DNA of 64,000 bases, taken from contig JAHDKO010000006.1 in assembly GCA_018436855.1 (NCBI GenBank), forward strand, positions 62,001 through 126,000, in the 5' to 3' direction. Shown here in pieces: positions 34,591-48,090 of this stretch (positions are counted from its first letter, which is position 1; each line of letters starts with the position of its first letter). The translations under genes were made by a program, and so were the position numbers. Under the pieces are notes generated by a model. It made no database searches and was not told the origin of the DNA. It saw nothing but the letters and a program-made list of their open reading frames with translations. Source of the stretch: Deltaproteobacteria bacterium. Lineage in GTDB: Bacteria > Desulfobacterota > Desulfomonilia > UBA1062.

Positions 34591-35490
34591 TTACTTCTTT
34601 TCCCGTCTGAAGAACAGAAGGATGGGGCTTGCGATGAAAATGGACGAGTAGGTTCCCACGATGAGCCCCACCATGATGGCGAAGGCAAAGTTGTTGATCA
34701 CGCTCCCGCCGAAGAGGAAGAGCGCAAGAACCACGACAAAGGTGGTCGTGGAGGTGATCAGGGTCCTGCTCAGTGTCTGGGAAATACTGCTGTCCAGCAG
34801 GGAAGAAAAACCGAATGACCCTGCCGCCTTCTTGATATTCTCCCGGATGCGGTCGTATATCACGATGGTGTCGTTCAGAGAATATCCCACGATGGCAAGG
34901 AGCGCCGCAATGACGGGCAGCGATATTTCCCTTCCCGCGATGGCGAACACCCCCACCGTGATGATCACGTCATGGGCAAGGGCGAGAATGGCGCCTACGG
35001 AATAACCGAGCTGGAAACGCCACCAGATATAGATGAGGATGCCGATCCCTGCATAGAACAGGGAAAGGAACCCCTTCTGCTTCAGGTCCTGGCTCACGGC
35101 CGCGCCCACCATGTCGACCCTGCGGATGTCGACCTTTTCTTCGCCAAAGGTGTCCCTCAAAGCACCTTCGATCTGCTGAACGGTATCGTCCCCGGAGTCT
35201 CCTTCTGTGGGGGTCCGGATGAGAAACTCGTTGTCTCCATCTTCACCGATGCTCTGGATCGTGGCATTGGCAAGCCCGATGGGCCCGATAGCCGAGCGCA
35301 CTTCATCGGTCTTGACTGTCTCGGAAAAGGCCACCTGGATCTCTGTCCCGCCGGTGAAATCGATCCCGTAGTTCAGGCCCCGGACGAACACGGCGACGAG
35401 GCTGATGACGATGAGTACCGCCGAAAGTGCGAAGGCCGCCTTCCGGTATTTCATGAAATCTATCTGGGTTCCTGGTCGTATGATATCCAT
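34591..35490 (-). CDS. secF: Protein translocase subunit SecF
   Basis: SecF pairs with SecD to use the ion gradient for late steps of Sec export. The 299-residue protein has the usual first helix near 15-35, a periplasmic domain with DFTGGTEIQVAF near 39-50 and five further helices, including SLNDTIVIYDRIREN near 205-219, the family hallmark. TAGGAGGCGTGAG precedes the ATG. It starts 10 bases after secD. Confidence 0.96.
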   Translation of the reverse strand: MDIIRPGTQIDFMKYRKAAFALSAVLIVISLVAVFVRGLNYGIDFTGGTEIQVAFSETVKTDEVRSAIGPIGLANATIQSIGEDGDNEFLIRTPTEGDSGDDTVQQIEGALRDTFGEEKVDIRRVDMVGAAVSQDLKQKGFLSLFYAGIGILIYIWWRFQLGYSVGAILALAHDVIITVGVFAIAGREISLPVIAALLAIVGYSLNDTIVIYDRIRENIKKAAGSFGFSSLLDSSISQTLSRTLITSTTTFVVVLALFLFGGSVINNFAFAIMVGLIVGTYSSIFIASPILLFFRREKK

Positions 35491-35500
35491 CTCACGCCTC

Positions 35501-37075
35501 CTAAATGCTGATCCGTTCGATCTTCTGATAGTTCACCAGCCATTCCTGGATCCACCGGCACAGAACCAGGACGGTGAACAGCGAGGCAACGATACCGATG
35601 GAGAGGGTCACCGCGAATCCCTGTATGGGACCAGTACCGAACTGAAACAGCACGATGGCGGCGATAAGGGTCGTGATATTGGCGTCCAGAATCGTGGACA
35701 GGGCGTTCTTATAACCCGCGTCCACAGCCATCTTCGCCGTCCTCCCCAGCCTGAGTTCCTCCTTGATGCGTTCATAGACGAGCACATTCGCGTCCACGGC
35801 CATGCCGATGGTAAGCACGATACCCGCCAATCCGGGCAGGGTCAGCGTTGCGCCGAGCACAGCGAGCGCCCCCAGGATGAGGACGATGTTCACGATCAGG
35901 GCGAGGTCGGCAATCAGGCCGGAGAACCTGTAGTAAACCAGCATAAAGGCAACGACCACCAGGCCGCCTATGATCATGGAGAGGAAACCCTGATAGATGG
36001 AATCCCGTCCCAGGGACGGTCCCACGGTCCGTTCTTCGAGGATCTCGACAGGCGCGGGCAGTGAGCCGGCTCGAAGGATGATCGCCAGGTCGCTCGCCTC
36101 CGCATCGGTAAACCGCCCTTCGATGATCGCCTTTCCGCCCGATATGGCCTCTCTGATCACCGGGGCCGAGTATACCTTGCCGTCGAGAAGAATGGCCAGG
36201 CGCTTGCCGGTATTCTCGCTGGTGACCCGTTCGAATATCCTTCCGCCCTCCCGGCTGAAGGATATTTCCACATAGGGTTCGTTGTATGTCGACTGGATCC
36301 TCATGCGCGCGTCATCCAGAAGATCTCCGGTCAGAACCGCCCTATCTTGAAGGAGGATGGGCTGATTGCCCTCCTTCATATAAGCGACGTAACTGCCTGA
36401 AGGCACGTCCCCGCGCAACGCATCCTGCACGGAGTGCTCTTCGTCGACCAGTTTGAATTCGAGGATCGCGGTGTTTTTCAGAAGGTCTTTCGCCCTGTCC
36501 GGATCGGTCACCCCGGGAAGCTGTAATACAATGCGCTCATCGCCCTGGGGAATGATGGAGGGCTCGCTCACCCCGAACTGATCGATCCTGTTCCTGACCG
36601 TCTCCAGCGCCTGTTCCACTGCCTGGCTGCGGATGGTCGCGGCCTCCCGGGCTGATATCCGGTAGTCTACGGTCATGGCGCCGCCCTTCGACGACCTGTC
36701 GACCTCCTGCAGATAGGGATACCCGCTTCTGATGAGGTCGGCGAGCTTGCCATAGTCATCAGGCACGCGTAAAACCACCCGAAGGAGCTCCGGAGATTCC
36801 GGGCTCACACTGCTGTAATGAATCCGCTGCTTGACCATCTGAGCTTTCAGATCTGACGCGGTGCTGTTCATCCTGCTTTCCACCGCCTTGTCCGCCACCA
36901 CTCTAAGGACCAGATGCATTCCCCCCTGCAGGTCGAGACCGAGCTTGATCTTTTCCTTGGGGCCTATCCAGCCCTCGGGCACCTCCTTGCTCCCAAAAAA
37001 GGACGGTGCTGCAAACAGGATTCCCACCACGAGAACCGCCAGTATCAGCAACCCCTTCAACTTGAATTTATCCAT
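35501..37075 (-). CDS. secD: Protein translocase subunit SecD
   Basis: SecD is the larger partner of SecF. The 524-residue protein has an N-terminal helix, a large periplasmic P1 region from GLDLQGGMHLVLRV near 47-60, and six C-terminal helices with GMAVDANVLVYERIKEE near 433-449. It is separate from secF, not fused. It lies 15 bases after yajC in the tgt-yajC-secD-secF order that is widely conserved. Confidence 0.96.
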   Translation of the reverse strand: MDKFKLKGLLILAVLVVGILFAAPSFFGSKEVPEGWIGPKEKIKLGLDLQGGMHLVLRVVADKAVESRMNSTASDLKAQMVKQRIHYSSVSPESPELLRVVLRVPDDYGKLADLIRSGYPYLQEVDRSSKGGAMTVDYRISAREAATIRSQAVEQALETVRNRIDQFGVSEPSIIPQGDERIVLQLPGVTDPDRAKDLLKNTAILEFKLVDEEHSVQDALRGDVPSGSYVAYMKEGNQPILLQDRAVLTGDLLDDARMRIQSTYNEPYVEISFSREGGRIFERVTSENTGKRLAILLDGKVYSAPVIREAISGGKAIIEGRFTDAEASDLAIILRAGSLPAPVEILEERTVGPSLGRDSIYQGFLSMIIGGLVVVAFMLVYYRFSGLIADLALIVNIVLILGALAVLGATLTLPGLAGIVLTIGMAVDANVLVYERIKEELRLGRTAKMAVDAGYKNALSTILDANITTLIAAIVLFQFGTGPIQGFAVTLSIGIVASLFTVLVLCRWIQEWLVNYQKIERISI

Positions 37076-37090
37076 TGAAAACCCCCGAGC

Positions 37091-39512
<2,422 letters not shown>

Positions 39513-39516
<4 letters not shown>

Positions 39517-39710
39517 ATCCCGCCCAAGCGCCTTCCGAGATAGACGACGGCCAGCCCCGCAAACGCCACGATGACCCCGACAATCTGCAGGGTCTTTTCC
39601 GGAATCGTCTCCAGGTACCGGGCGAACTCCTTCACCTTTGAAGGAAAGGCTATGTAGGGAAGCGCTTCGATCACAAAGACCATTCCCAGTACGCTCAGGA
39701 AGTAATCCAT
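39513..39710 (-). CDS. DUF2065 (YjeT-like) small inner-membrane protein
   Basis: The 65-residue protein has two hydrophobic helices (about 3-20 and 42-58) joined by a loop, as in the YjeT/DUF2065 family. Its function is unknown. It is the first gene before queA with a four-base overlap, so it is probably co-transcribed. The protein is short, but the family likeness and spacing make it credible. Confidence 0.85.
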
Positions 39711-39732
39711 AGTGGTGGCCTTATATCGAACA

Positions 39733-40761
39733 TCACGTGTTCAAGTCAATCTGGAACCGCCTGCAGAAATCCTCTTCCGCCACGGGTGCGTCGACCGTGC
39801 CGGTCATGGCCTCGGGGTCCGGGCCGTACACTGCCACGCGGCCGGCCGTGCCCCGCCCCTTACCGTATCTCAGGCAAAGGGCCGCAGCTGTGCGGAGGTT
39901 TTCTTCCGATATGTCTCCCCGCACAATACTTAAAGGTCCCGGAACATCCGCTATTTTGAGAAACACATTGCCCGGCCATGCCAGTGAAGACAGAAAACGG
40001 TTTTCATCTTCACTGCGCGAGATCACCAAGACGGTGTTTGCATCGAGCATGAACTTCCTGCCCGCGGTATCGAGCACGATATCGGCCCGCGTGGGTTTTC
40101 CCGGTCTGAATCTCTCAAAGGTCGATCGGACCTTGCGGGAGATCTGCCCGTCCGTAAGCAGGCACCCTCCGGCAGGGTTTGGTATGTCGCCCGGTTCGAT
40201 GCCGAATTTCCGGGCAAGTTCGATCTGGGTCTTCCTTCCCCTGCCGGCCGCATCGAGCAGTTGCTCCCGGTCGATGAGGTTCGATCGCTCCGGCAGGCTG
40301 GGCGGGAGGTGCTTCGCACAGAGCGGCCTTACGAGAATATCCTTGAGCCCGGATTTCTTTTCGATGAGATTCATGGCATCCCTGCGCTGGGACATGGGTC
40401 GCTGCCCGAGCACCTCTCCTGTCACCACGAACGAGGCGTCCATTTCCTCGAGCATGAGCCGCGCCCGATTGAGCATCCGGATCTTGCAGTCGATGCAGGG
40501 ATTCAGGTGCTTCCCGAACCCATGCTCAGGGTCGCTCACCGCATCGATAATATCCTCGGTGAAATCATACGGGGTAATATGAACTCCATAGGCTCTCCGA
40601 TGATACTCCCGGTGCTTTTCCGGATCGAGCAGAACGTCTGCACCAAAAAACGGGGTGCAGAAGTAGACCGCGACGACATCGACGGACTGCTCCTGCATGA
40701 GTTTCACTGCAAGTATGCTGTCGAGTCCTCCTGAATAGAGGGCTATGCATTTCTTCTTCAT
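39733..40761 (-). CDS. PP-loop tRNA thiolase-like protein
   Basis: The 342-residue protein is an adenylating sulfur-transfer enzyme in the MnmA/ThiI style. The PP-loop YSGGLDSILA is at 9-18. CIDCKIRML near residue 89 gives a CxxC pair, and PAGGCLLTDG near 205-214 holds another cysteine. The C-terminal third lacks MnmA or THUMP features that I can recognise. It probably activates a tRNA base for thiolation; which base is unknown. It lies 22 bases upstream of the DUF2065-queA run. Confidence 0.78.
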   Translation of the reverse strand: MKKKCIALYSGGLDSILAVKLMQEQSVDVVAVYFCTPFFGADVLLDPEKHREYHRRAYGVHITPYDFTEDIIDAVSDPEHGFGKHLNPCIDCKIRMLNRARLMLEEMDASFVVTGEVLGQRPMSQRRDAMNLIEKKSGLKDILVRPLCAKHLPPSLPERSNLIDREQLLDAAGRGRKTQIELARKFGIEPGDIPNPAGGCLLTDGQISRKVRSTFERFRPGKPTRADIVLDTAGRKFMLDANTVLVISRSEDENRFLSSLAWPGNVFLKIADVPGPLSIVRGDISEENLRTAAALCLRYGKGRGTAGRVAVYGPDPEAMTGTVDAPVAEEDFCRRFQIDLNT

Positions 40762-41025
40762 TTTTGCCTTTCTCGCTTTTGGGCCTTTATATTCCCTGCC
40801 GCTTGCGCCTATGCATCAACGGTTCCCGGTTCCCTGCCCCGCCCGGTCAGGGAATGATAATATCACTGTCCATGTGAAACGGTCAGCGGCTTCATCTCCC
40901 GGGAACACCGTCTTACCACATACTGTTCGTGCCCGGAGAGAGAAAATTAATCATCGTGATAACTACGGCTTGTAAGGAGGGGAGCACCCTCGGCAGGATC
41001 TGCCAAGTGCCCAGATAAGAAAATA
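40762..41025. other. Intergenic region with no gene seen
   Basis: No coding or RNA feature is recognisable. A small GGCAG/CTGCC hairpin near 40992-41004 is too weak to call. Confidence 0.4.
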
Positions 41026-41055
41026 GTCTATACCTCATGTGCATGAGGTATAGAC
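41026..41055 (-). terminator. Intrinsic terminator after the two tRNA genes
   Basis: GTCTATACCTCAT (41026-41038) and ATGAGGTATAGAC (41043-41055) pair perfectly over 13 base pairs around GTGC. On the minus strand TATTTTCTTAT follows. It lies 8 bases beyond tRNA-Asp. Confidence 0.85.
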
Positions 41056-41063
41056 ATTAATAT

Positions 41064-41141
<78 letters not shown>

Positions 41142-41158
41142 TTACTTATCCCATCGAA

Positions 41159-41234
41159 TGGTAGGCGGAACAGGGATTGAACCTGTGACCTTCGGCTTGT
41201 AAGGCCGACGCTCTCCCAACTGAGCTACCCGCCC
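41159..41234 (-). tRNA. tRNA-Val(TAC)
   Basis: The 76-base cloverleaf has acceptor GGGCGGG with TCCGCCT, D-arm AGCTCAGTTGGGAGAGC, anticodon loop CTTACAA with TAC, T-loop TTCAATC and an encoded CCA. It lies 21 bases after hup and is probably processed from the same transcript. Confidence 0.96.
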
Positions 41235-41255
41235 CGAGAATCCTTTCGATCTGTG

Positions 41256-41531
41256 CTACTTGTTGACGATTTCTTTAAAGGCCTTGCCGGGTCTGAAACG
41301 AGGAGCCTTGGAGGCCTTAATCTTAATGGTTGCCCTTGTCCTGGGATTTACACCGGTTCTCTCAGCCCTCTTGGCCACGTCAAAGGTCCCGAAGCCCACC
41401 AGGGTCACCTTGTCGCCCTTTTTCAGTGCGTCCTGGATGGCGCCGGTAGTTGCGTTGATCGCCTTCTCCGCTGCCGCTTTTGGTATCCCAGCCTTGTTTG
41501 CCACAACTGATATCAATTCTGTCTTCGTCAA
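41256..41531 (-). CDS. hup: HU-family DNA-binding protein
   Basis: HU bends and compacts DNA as a dimer. The 91-residue protein starts MTKTELISVVANKAGIPKA and contains VGFGTFDVAKRAERTGVNPR at about 46-65, the DNA-grasping arm. AGGAGG lies near the ATG. tRNA-Val and tRNA-Asp follow on the same strand and end at one terminator, so hup is probably the first gene of that unit. Confidence 0.95.
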   Translation of the reverse strand: MTKTELISVVANKAGIPKAAAEKAINATTGAIQDALKKGDKVTLVGFGTFDVAKRAERTGVNPRTRATIKIKASKAPRFRPGKAFKEIVNK

Positions 41532-41582
41532 AGCATACCTCCTGTAAATGATTAGTTTCTCCCATGCCCAAACGTGGGATTG

Positions 41583-41611
41583 AAAGTATCAGCATTTATA
41601 AGGGCTGTCAA
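41583..41611 (-). promoter_or_regulatory. Probable hup promoter
   Basis: On the minus strand TTGACA (41611-41606) and TACTTT (41588-41583) are separated by 17 bases. The start would be near 41575, about 45 bases before the hup ATG. The position just after the lon stop supports independent transcription. Confidence 0.55.
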
Positions 41612-41615
41612 TAGC

Positions 41616-43934
41616 TCAATTGAGGGCATAAGCGATTATCTCGTCCATATGCTCGACCATGTGAACGTCGAGACCCTTCAGAATTTCCCTGGGGGTATCC
41701 TTGAGGTCCTTTTCGTTCTCGATCGGTATCAGAACCTCCTTCATCCCGGCCTCTTTCGCGGCCAGAAGCTTCTCCTTGACGCCGCCCACGGGCAGTATGC
41801 GCCCTCCCAGGGTCAGCTCCCCGGTCATGGCCACCTGAGCCCTGGCCGAGCGCTTGGTCAGCGCCGACACGATGGACGCGGCCATGGTGATGCCTGCGGA
41901 AGGACCGTCCTTGGGCACGGCCCCTTCGGGCACATGGACATGGATGTCGATCTTGTCGTAGAAATCAGCGTCGAGCCCGAAGTCGCCCGCCCGGGACCGG
42001 ACATAGCTCATGCCTGCCTGGGCCGATTCCTGCATGACCTCGCCGAGCTTGCCGGTGAGCAGGAGCTTGCCCTTTCCGGGCATCACCGTGGTTTCTACCG
42101 TGAGGAGCGTTCCGCCTACCTCGGTCCAGGCCAGTCCGTTCACCAGCCCCACATAGTCGCTGTCCCGGCGGCTCGACCGGCGGTACCGGGGAATCCCCAG
42201 ATGCTCGTACACTCTGGTCTGGGTGATCCGGTTTCTCCTGATATTCTTCTGCGAGACGATCTCCTTGACCACCTTTCTCAAGATCGACGAGATCTCCTTT
42301 TCCAGGTTTCTCACCCCTGCTTCCCTGGTATACTCGTGGATAATGGCGTCGATGGCCTTCTTCGTGAAGGCGATCTTCTTGCCCTCAAGCCCGTGGAGCC
42401 TGATCTGCTTGGGTATCAGGAAGTCCCGGGCGATCTGATGCTTTTCATGCGACGTGTACCCCTCGATCCGGATAACCTCCATCCGGTCCATCAAGGGAGC
42501 CGGTATGGAGTAGGAGGTGTTTGCCGTGGTGATGAACATGACCTTGGACACGTCGTACTCGATGTCCATGTAATGATCGCTGAAGGTGGCGTTCTGCTCC
42601 GGGTCCAGGACCTCGAGCAGCGCGGCGGACGGATCTCCCCGGAAGTCGACGCTCATCTTGTCGACCTCGTCCAGAAGAAAGACCGGGTTGGACGTCCCCG
42701 CCTGTCTCAGCCCCTGCACGATCTTGCCCGGCATGGCCCCGATATAGGTGCGGCGGTGGCCCTTGATCTCGGCCTCGTCCCGCACCCCTCCCAGGGATAC
42801 CCTGACAAACTTCCTGCCGGTGGCCCGTGCGATCGACTTGCCCAGCGAGGTCTTGCCCACGCCCGGAGGACCCACCAGGCACAGGATGGGGCCCTTCATG
42901 GATCCCACGAGCTGCTGGACCGCCAGATACTCGAGAATGCGGTCCTTGACCTTGTCGAGCCCGAAGTGGTCCTGGTTCAGGATCTCTTCCGCCTTGATGA
43001 TGTCTGTCTTGTCTTCGGACATTTCATCCCACGGCAGGGCAATGAACCAGTCCACGTAGTTTCTGATGACCGTTGCCTCGGCACTCATGGGCGGCATCAT
43101 GCGCAGCCGCTTGATCTCGCCCATGGCCTTTTCCCTGGCATGCTGCGGCATGTTCTTGCAGCGGAGCTGTCTCTCCAGGTATGCCACCTCGTCGTCCATC
43201 GATTCCATTGCCATCTTCTGCGCCTGTGCCTGTTCCTGCTGCAGATTCCTGCGCGATACCTTGCTCCGCTGTCTCACCTGCTCCTTGAGATTCGTCTGGA
43301 TCCTGGCAATGTCGAGCTCTCCCTGGATATGATCGTAGATCCTGCTCAAACGGGAATCAATGGTGTTCTCTTCGAGGATCTCCTGCTTGATGTCCGTCTT
43401 GAGGTCCATGTAGGATATGATGATATCCGACACGAATCCCGGGTCTTCCTGAGACTGTATCTTGGCGATCATATCGGGGTGGATGTCGATGCTGTAGGAC
43501 TCGCAATACTCCTGAAACGTCTCCACGAGGAGGCGCCTCAGCGCTTCCGCCCTCCGCTCTTCCAGGATCACGTCGGCCACGGGCTCGGCCTTGGCCAGAA
43601 GCATGTCGTCGTGCTGAAAGATCCTGGTGATGAGCTGACGCGACTTCCCCTCGATGAACACCTTCAGGGTGCCGTCGGGCAGCTGGATGAGCTGGAGGAT
43701 ATGCGTCCTCACGCCCATCCGGTGGATATCCTGCTCCGATGCGACCGGAGCGTCCGGAGCGTCCGGGTGCTTCCTGCAGCACACGAGGATGTCTTCCTTT
43801 GCCTCGAAGCTCGCGCTCACCCAAACGGCCGTCTTCTCGTTCTCGACGAGAAGAGGGATGATCGTGTGGGGGAATACTACGATGTCGCTGAGTACCAGAA
43901 GCGGGTACACATTTTCCGAAACAGCAGCTCTCAT
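41616..43934 (-). CDS. lon: ATP-dependent protease Lon
   Basis: Lon degrades misfolded and regulatory proteins. The 772-residue protein has the N-terminal substrate domain (about 8-200), a coiled-coil with [20 protein letters not shown] near 231-250, Walker A GPPGVGKT at 355-362 and a C-terminal serine-lysine protease domain. The catalytic serine is S679 in [10 protein letters not shown], with a lysine near 722. clpX ends three bases upstream. The clpP-clpX-lon order is common. Confidence 0.97.
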   Translation of the reverse strand: MRAAVSENVYPLLVLSDIVVFPHTIIPLLVENEKTAVWVSASFEAKEDILVCCRKHPDAPDAPVASEQDIHRMGVRTHILQLIQLPDGTLKVFIEGKSRQLITRIFQHDDMLLAKAEPVADVILEERRAEALRRLLVETFQEYCESYSIDIHPDMIAKIQSQEDPGFVSDIIISYMDLKTDIKQEILEENTIDSRLSRIYDHIQGELDIARIQTNLKEQVRQRSKVSRRNLQQEQAQAQKMAMESMDDEVAYLERQLRCKNMPQHAREKAMGEIKRLRMMPPMSAEATVIRNYVDWFIALPWDEMSEDKTDIIKAEEILNQDHFGLDKVKDRILEYLAVQQLVGSMKGPILCLVGPPGVGKTSLGKSIARATGRKFVRVSLGGVRDEAEIKGHRRTYIGAMPGKIVQGLRQAGTSNPVFLLDEVDKMSVDFRGDPSAALLEVLDPEQNATFSDHYMDIEYDVSKVMFITTANTSYSIPAPLMDRMEVIRIEGYTSHEKHQIARDFLIPKQIRLHGLEGKKIAFTKKAIDAIIHEYTREAGVRNLEKEISSILRKVVKEIVSQKNIRRNRITQTRVYEHLGIPRYRRSSRRDSDYVGLVNGLAWTEVGGTLLTVETTVMPGKGKLLLTGKLGEVMQESAQAGMSYVRSRAGDFGLDADFYDKIDIHVHVPEGAVPKDGPSAGITMAASIVSALTKRSARAQVAMTGELTLGGRILPVGGVKEKLLAAKEAGMKEVLIPIENEKDLKDTPREILKGLDVHMVEHMDEIIAYALN

Positions 43935-43937
43935 AGT

Positions 43938-45174
<1,237 letters not shown>

Positions 45175-45191
<17 letters not shown>

Positions 45192-45801
45192 TGATGCTCT
45201 CCTCTTGTTTCTCTTTGGAGGGTCTCTTGAAAATCACATGATCTGTTATCCCATAGGTTACCGCATCGTTTGCAGTCATGAAAAAGTCCCTGTCCGTGTC
45301 CTTTGCAATCTTCTCTATCGGCTGCTTGGTATGCTGAGATAAAATCCTGTTGAGCTCTTCCTTCATCCTGAGCATCTCCTTGGCCTGGATGCTCACGTCG
45401 GTCACCTGGCCCTGGACACCGCCGAGGGGCTGGTGGATCATGATGCGGGAATGAGGAAGGGCATATCTCATGTCTTCGGTTCCTGCCGCCAGGAGGATTG
45501 CAGCCATGGAGGCGGCCTGTCCGACACATATGGTGCTCACCTTGGGTCTGATGTACTGCATGGTATCGTACACCGCCATACCTGCAGTGACCGATCCGCC
45601 CGGGGAGTTGATATAGAAGTAGATGTCCTTGTCTGGGTCTTCCGATTCCAGGAAAAGAAACTGGGCCACCAGGAGATTGGCGATCTCGTCGTGGATATCG
45701 CTGCTCAGCATGATGATCCGGTCCTTGAGCAGCCGGGAATAGATATCGTACGACCTTTCTCCCCGGTTCGTCTGCTCAACTACGATCGGCACTAGTGTCA
45801 T
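45175..45801 (-). CDS. clpP: ATP-dependent Clp protease proteolytic subunit ClpP
   Basis: The ATG at 45801 follows GAGGAGAAGAGTG and begins [20 protein letters not shown], the normal start; the frame remains open upstream to 45834. At 208 residues the length is typical. The catalytic triad is S98 in GQAASMAA, H123 in MIHQPLGG and D172 in TDRDFF. The start lies 26 bases inside the tig end, suggesting coupled translation from trigger factor. Confidence 0.97.
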
Positions 45802-47098
45802 CACTCTTCTCCTCAATCTGGCCGACTTCCTCAACCTGCGAGTTGTCTATAATATAAGTATACACCTTCTTCTCGACAATACCAAACTCGATCTCTTCCA
45901 GTCCTCCACGCTCTTCAATGCCCTTCCGGACCATCTCCGGAGCCATGTTGTAGCGTTCGGCAAGCTTCTCGATTTCCTGCTGAACCTCTTCGTCCGTAGA
46001 CTCGATGCCCTGCTCCTTCGCTATCGACTCGAGCAGGAGAGAGGTCCTGACCATGTTGTCCGCCGAGGCCATGGTCTCGTGTTTGAGGCTCTCGGTGTCC
46101 GGATAGACATCTTCCATTTTGTACCCCTGGGAAGACAGCCTCTCGGACATGCCCCTGATCATCATGGCGGCCTGGAACCGCACCATGGTCTCCGGCACGT
46201 CGAACGGGTTCTCCTTGATGAGCTGGTCCCTGATCTGACGTTCCAGGTGATTTCTGGCGTCGGCTTCGAGGCGTTCCTGGAGGTCCTTGCGGATAACCTC
46301 CTCGAGCTCGTCGATACTCTCCACGCCCGGGCGCGCCTTTTTGGCCAGCTCGTCATCGATCGCAGGGAGCTCCCGGTTCTTGATGGAATCGACCTTGAGA
46401 TCGACCTCGGCGCTCGCGCCCCTCATATCTTCGAGGAAATGGTCCTCGGGGAAATCGATGGTCACCTTCTTTTCCTCGCCCGCCTTCATGCCCACAACCG
46501 CCTGCTCCAGGCCGGGGAGAGCGCTTCTGACTCCCGCTTCCACCGTCATCTTGAAGCGGTTGAGGTTTGGACGCTCCTCAGAGGTGACGTCCACGATGGC
46601 ATAGTCCTTTTCCTGCACCCGGTACTCGGGGTCGGTGACATCATTGACAGAGGCATAGGTTTCCTGGAGCCTGGCGAGCACGTCCTGGATGTTCTTCTCA
46701 TCCACCTCGGTCTTGGTCTTTTGAAGTGAAAACCCGGTATATTTCTGGGGTTTCACCTCGGGCTTCACATCGAACTGTGCCGTGAAGGTGAAATCCTCGT
46801 TCTCCTTGGGAGGCTCGTTGGTGATATCAGGCATGGAGACCACGAAAAGTTCCTGCTCCTTGGCGGCCTGCTCGAACTTGTCCTGAACCAGTTTCTTGGA
46901 AAGTTCGCTCTGGATGTAATCGGAGTAGTACATCTTGATGATGTGCCGGGGGGCCTTACCCTTCCTGAAGCCTCTGATGGTCACTTTCTGAGAGATGTCC
47001 CGGTAAATGTCGTTCGTGACCGCGTCCACCTCTTGTCTGGGGACTACAACTTTCATCTCTTTCCTGGTGCTGCCCACGTCTGAAATCTCAACCTTCAT
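45776..47098 (-). CDS. tig: Trigger factor
   Basis: Trigger factor is a ribosome-bound chaperone. The 440-residue protein has the N-terminal ribosome-binding domain with [11 protein letters not shown] near 44-54, the PPIase domain near 150-245 and a helical C-terminal domain. AAAGGAAACATTC precedes the ATG. It is the first gene of tig-clpP-clpX-lon. Confidence 0.95.
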   Translation of the reverse strand: MKVEISDVGSTRKEMKVVVPRQEVDAVTNDIYRDISQKVTIRGFRKGKAPRHIIKMYYSDYIQSELSKKLVQDKFEQAAKEQELFVVSMPDITNEPPKENEDFTFTAQFDVKPEVKPQKYTGFSLQKTKTEVDEKNIQDVLARLQETYASVNDVTDPEYRVQEKDYAIVDVTSEERPNLNRFKMTVEAGVRSALPGLEQAVVGMKAGEEKKVTIDFPEDHFLEDMRGASAEVDLKVDSIKNRELPAIDDELAKKARPGVESIDELEEVIRKDLQERLEADARNHLERQIRDQLIKENPFDVPETMVRFQAAMMIRGMSERLSSQGYKMEDVYPDTESLKHETMASADNMVRTSLLLESIAKEQGIESTDEEVQQEIEKLAERYNMAPEMVRKGIEERGGLEEIEFGIVEKKVYTYIIDNSQVEEVGQIEEKSDDTSADRS

Positions 47099-47160
47099 GA
47101 ATGTTTCCTTTCTGTCTTCGGGTCAGTATGCTTCATTTCACCACGTAAATGGGTTATAGG

Positions 47161-48090
47161 TCAATGGCTTTTTGGAAGCTCCAGGGCGCTGAAAACCCTC
47201 TCCATTTCTTTTGTATAGACACCCTGGCAGGCAAACACGAAAAAGGGCCTGCATACGTTCAATTCCTTGCCGCCGTCCTTGAGCCCTGACACCAGAACGA
47301 TTTCCGCACTGGAAGAGGGTGTGGAATGAACGAACATGACCCTCTTGGGCTCGATCCCTCCGGCCCGCATGGTCGAGATCAGATCGGGCAGTCTCCATGC
47401 CGGATAGACCAGGTAAAAGCGTCCTCCCGGCTTGAGCAGCTCGTACGAGCACGCCAGCAGCGTCTCGAGGTCCAGGGATATTTCGTGACGGGCCATTGCC
47501 CTGCCCTGGTCACGGCTGATTCTTCCCGTGCTCACGGGGCGGTACGGGGGGTTGGTCACCACGGCATCGAATTGCTGGTCCCGGTATTCCCTGACGTCCG
47601 CATGCACGATCCTCACCCTGGCTTGAAGCCCTGCGAGCCCGACCGAGCGCTGCGACATCTCCACCATGCCGTCCTGGATCTCCACTCCGGTCACGCGGTG
47701 GCCTCTGACCGCTGCGAGCAGGATAGAAAGGACGCCGGACCCGGATCCGACATCGATCACCTCACAGCCCGGGCCCTCGTCGACAAAGGCGGCAAGGAGG
47801 TATGCGTCCAGCGAGTACCGGTAGCCCTGCTTTTTTTGCAGCACATACAGGCCGCTGCATGCGAGCGAATCCAGGGTCTCGTCTTCCCGCGGCAGGACAA
47901 TTCCGGTATCGCCCGGCGAACCGTCACCACCGGCAATCACCGGATCACGAGCCGCATGGTCTTCGGCCCCGCCTGCCCCCTCAGGGGAACCAGCGCTGAA
48001 AAGATCCTTTTCCTCAGGTGCCATTCTCTTTTTGATGCACCTTTCCCTTCGGGGATTCATCGCCCCCTGTATCAGGCTGCGGCATGTCAC
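47161..48090 (-). CDS. tRNA1(Val) A37 N6-methyltransferase-like protein
   Basis: This SAM-dependent adenine N6-methyltransferase resembles TrmN6/YfiC. The GTG start at 48090 overlaps the thyX stop by 4 bases (GTGA); ATGs at 48060 or 48024 are alternatives. The first 75 residues look unstructured. Then come GYRYSLDAYLLAAF, the SAM-binding VIDVGSGSGVLSILLA near 110-126, and the catalytic TNPPYRP near 179-185. The C-terminal part is standard. It closes the dTMP-supply run. Confidence 0.85.
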   Translation of the reverse strand: MTCRSLIQGAMNPRRERCIKKRMAPEEKDLFSAGSPEGAGGAEDHAARDPVIAGGDGSPGDTGIVLPREDETLDSLACSGLYVLQKKQGYRYSLDAYLLAAFVDEGPGCEVIDVGSGSGVLSILLAAVRGHRVTGVEIQDGMVEMSQRSVGLAGLQARVRIVHADVREYRDQQFDAVVTNPPYRPVSTGRISRDQGRAMARHEISLDLETLLACSYELLKPGGRFYLVYPAWRLPDLISTMRAGGIEPKRVMFVHSTPSSSAEIVLVSGLKDGGKELNVCRPFFVFACQGVYTKEMERVFSALELPKSH

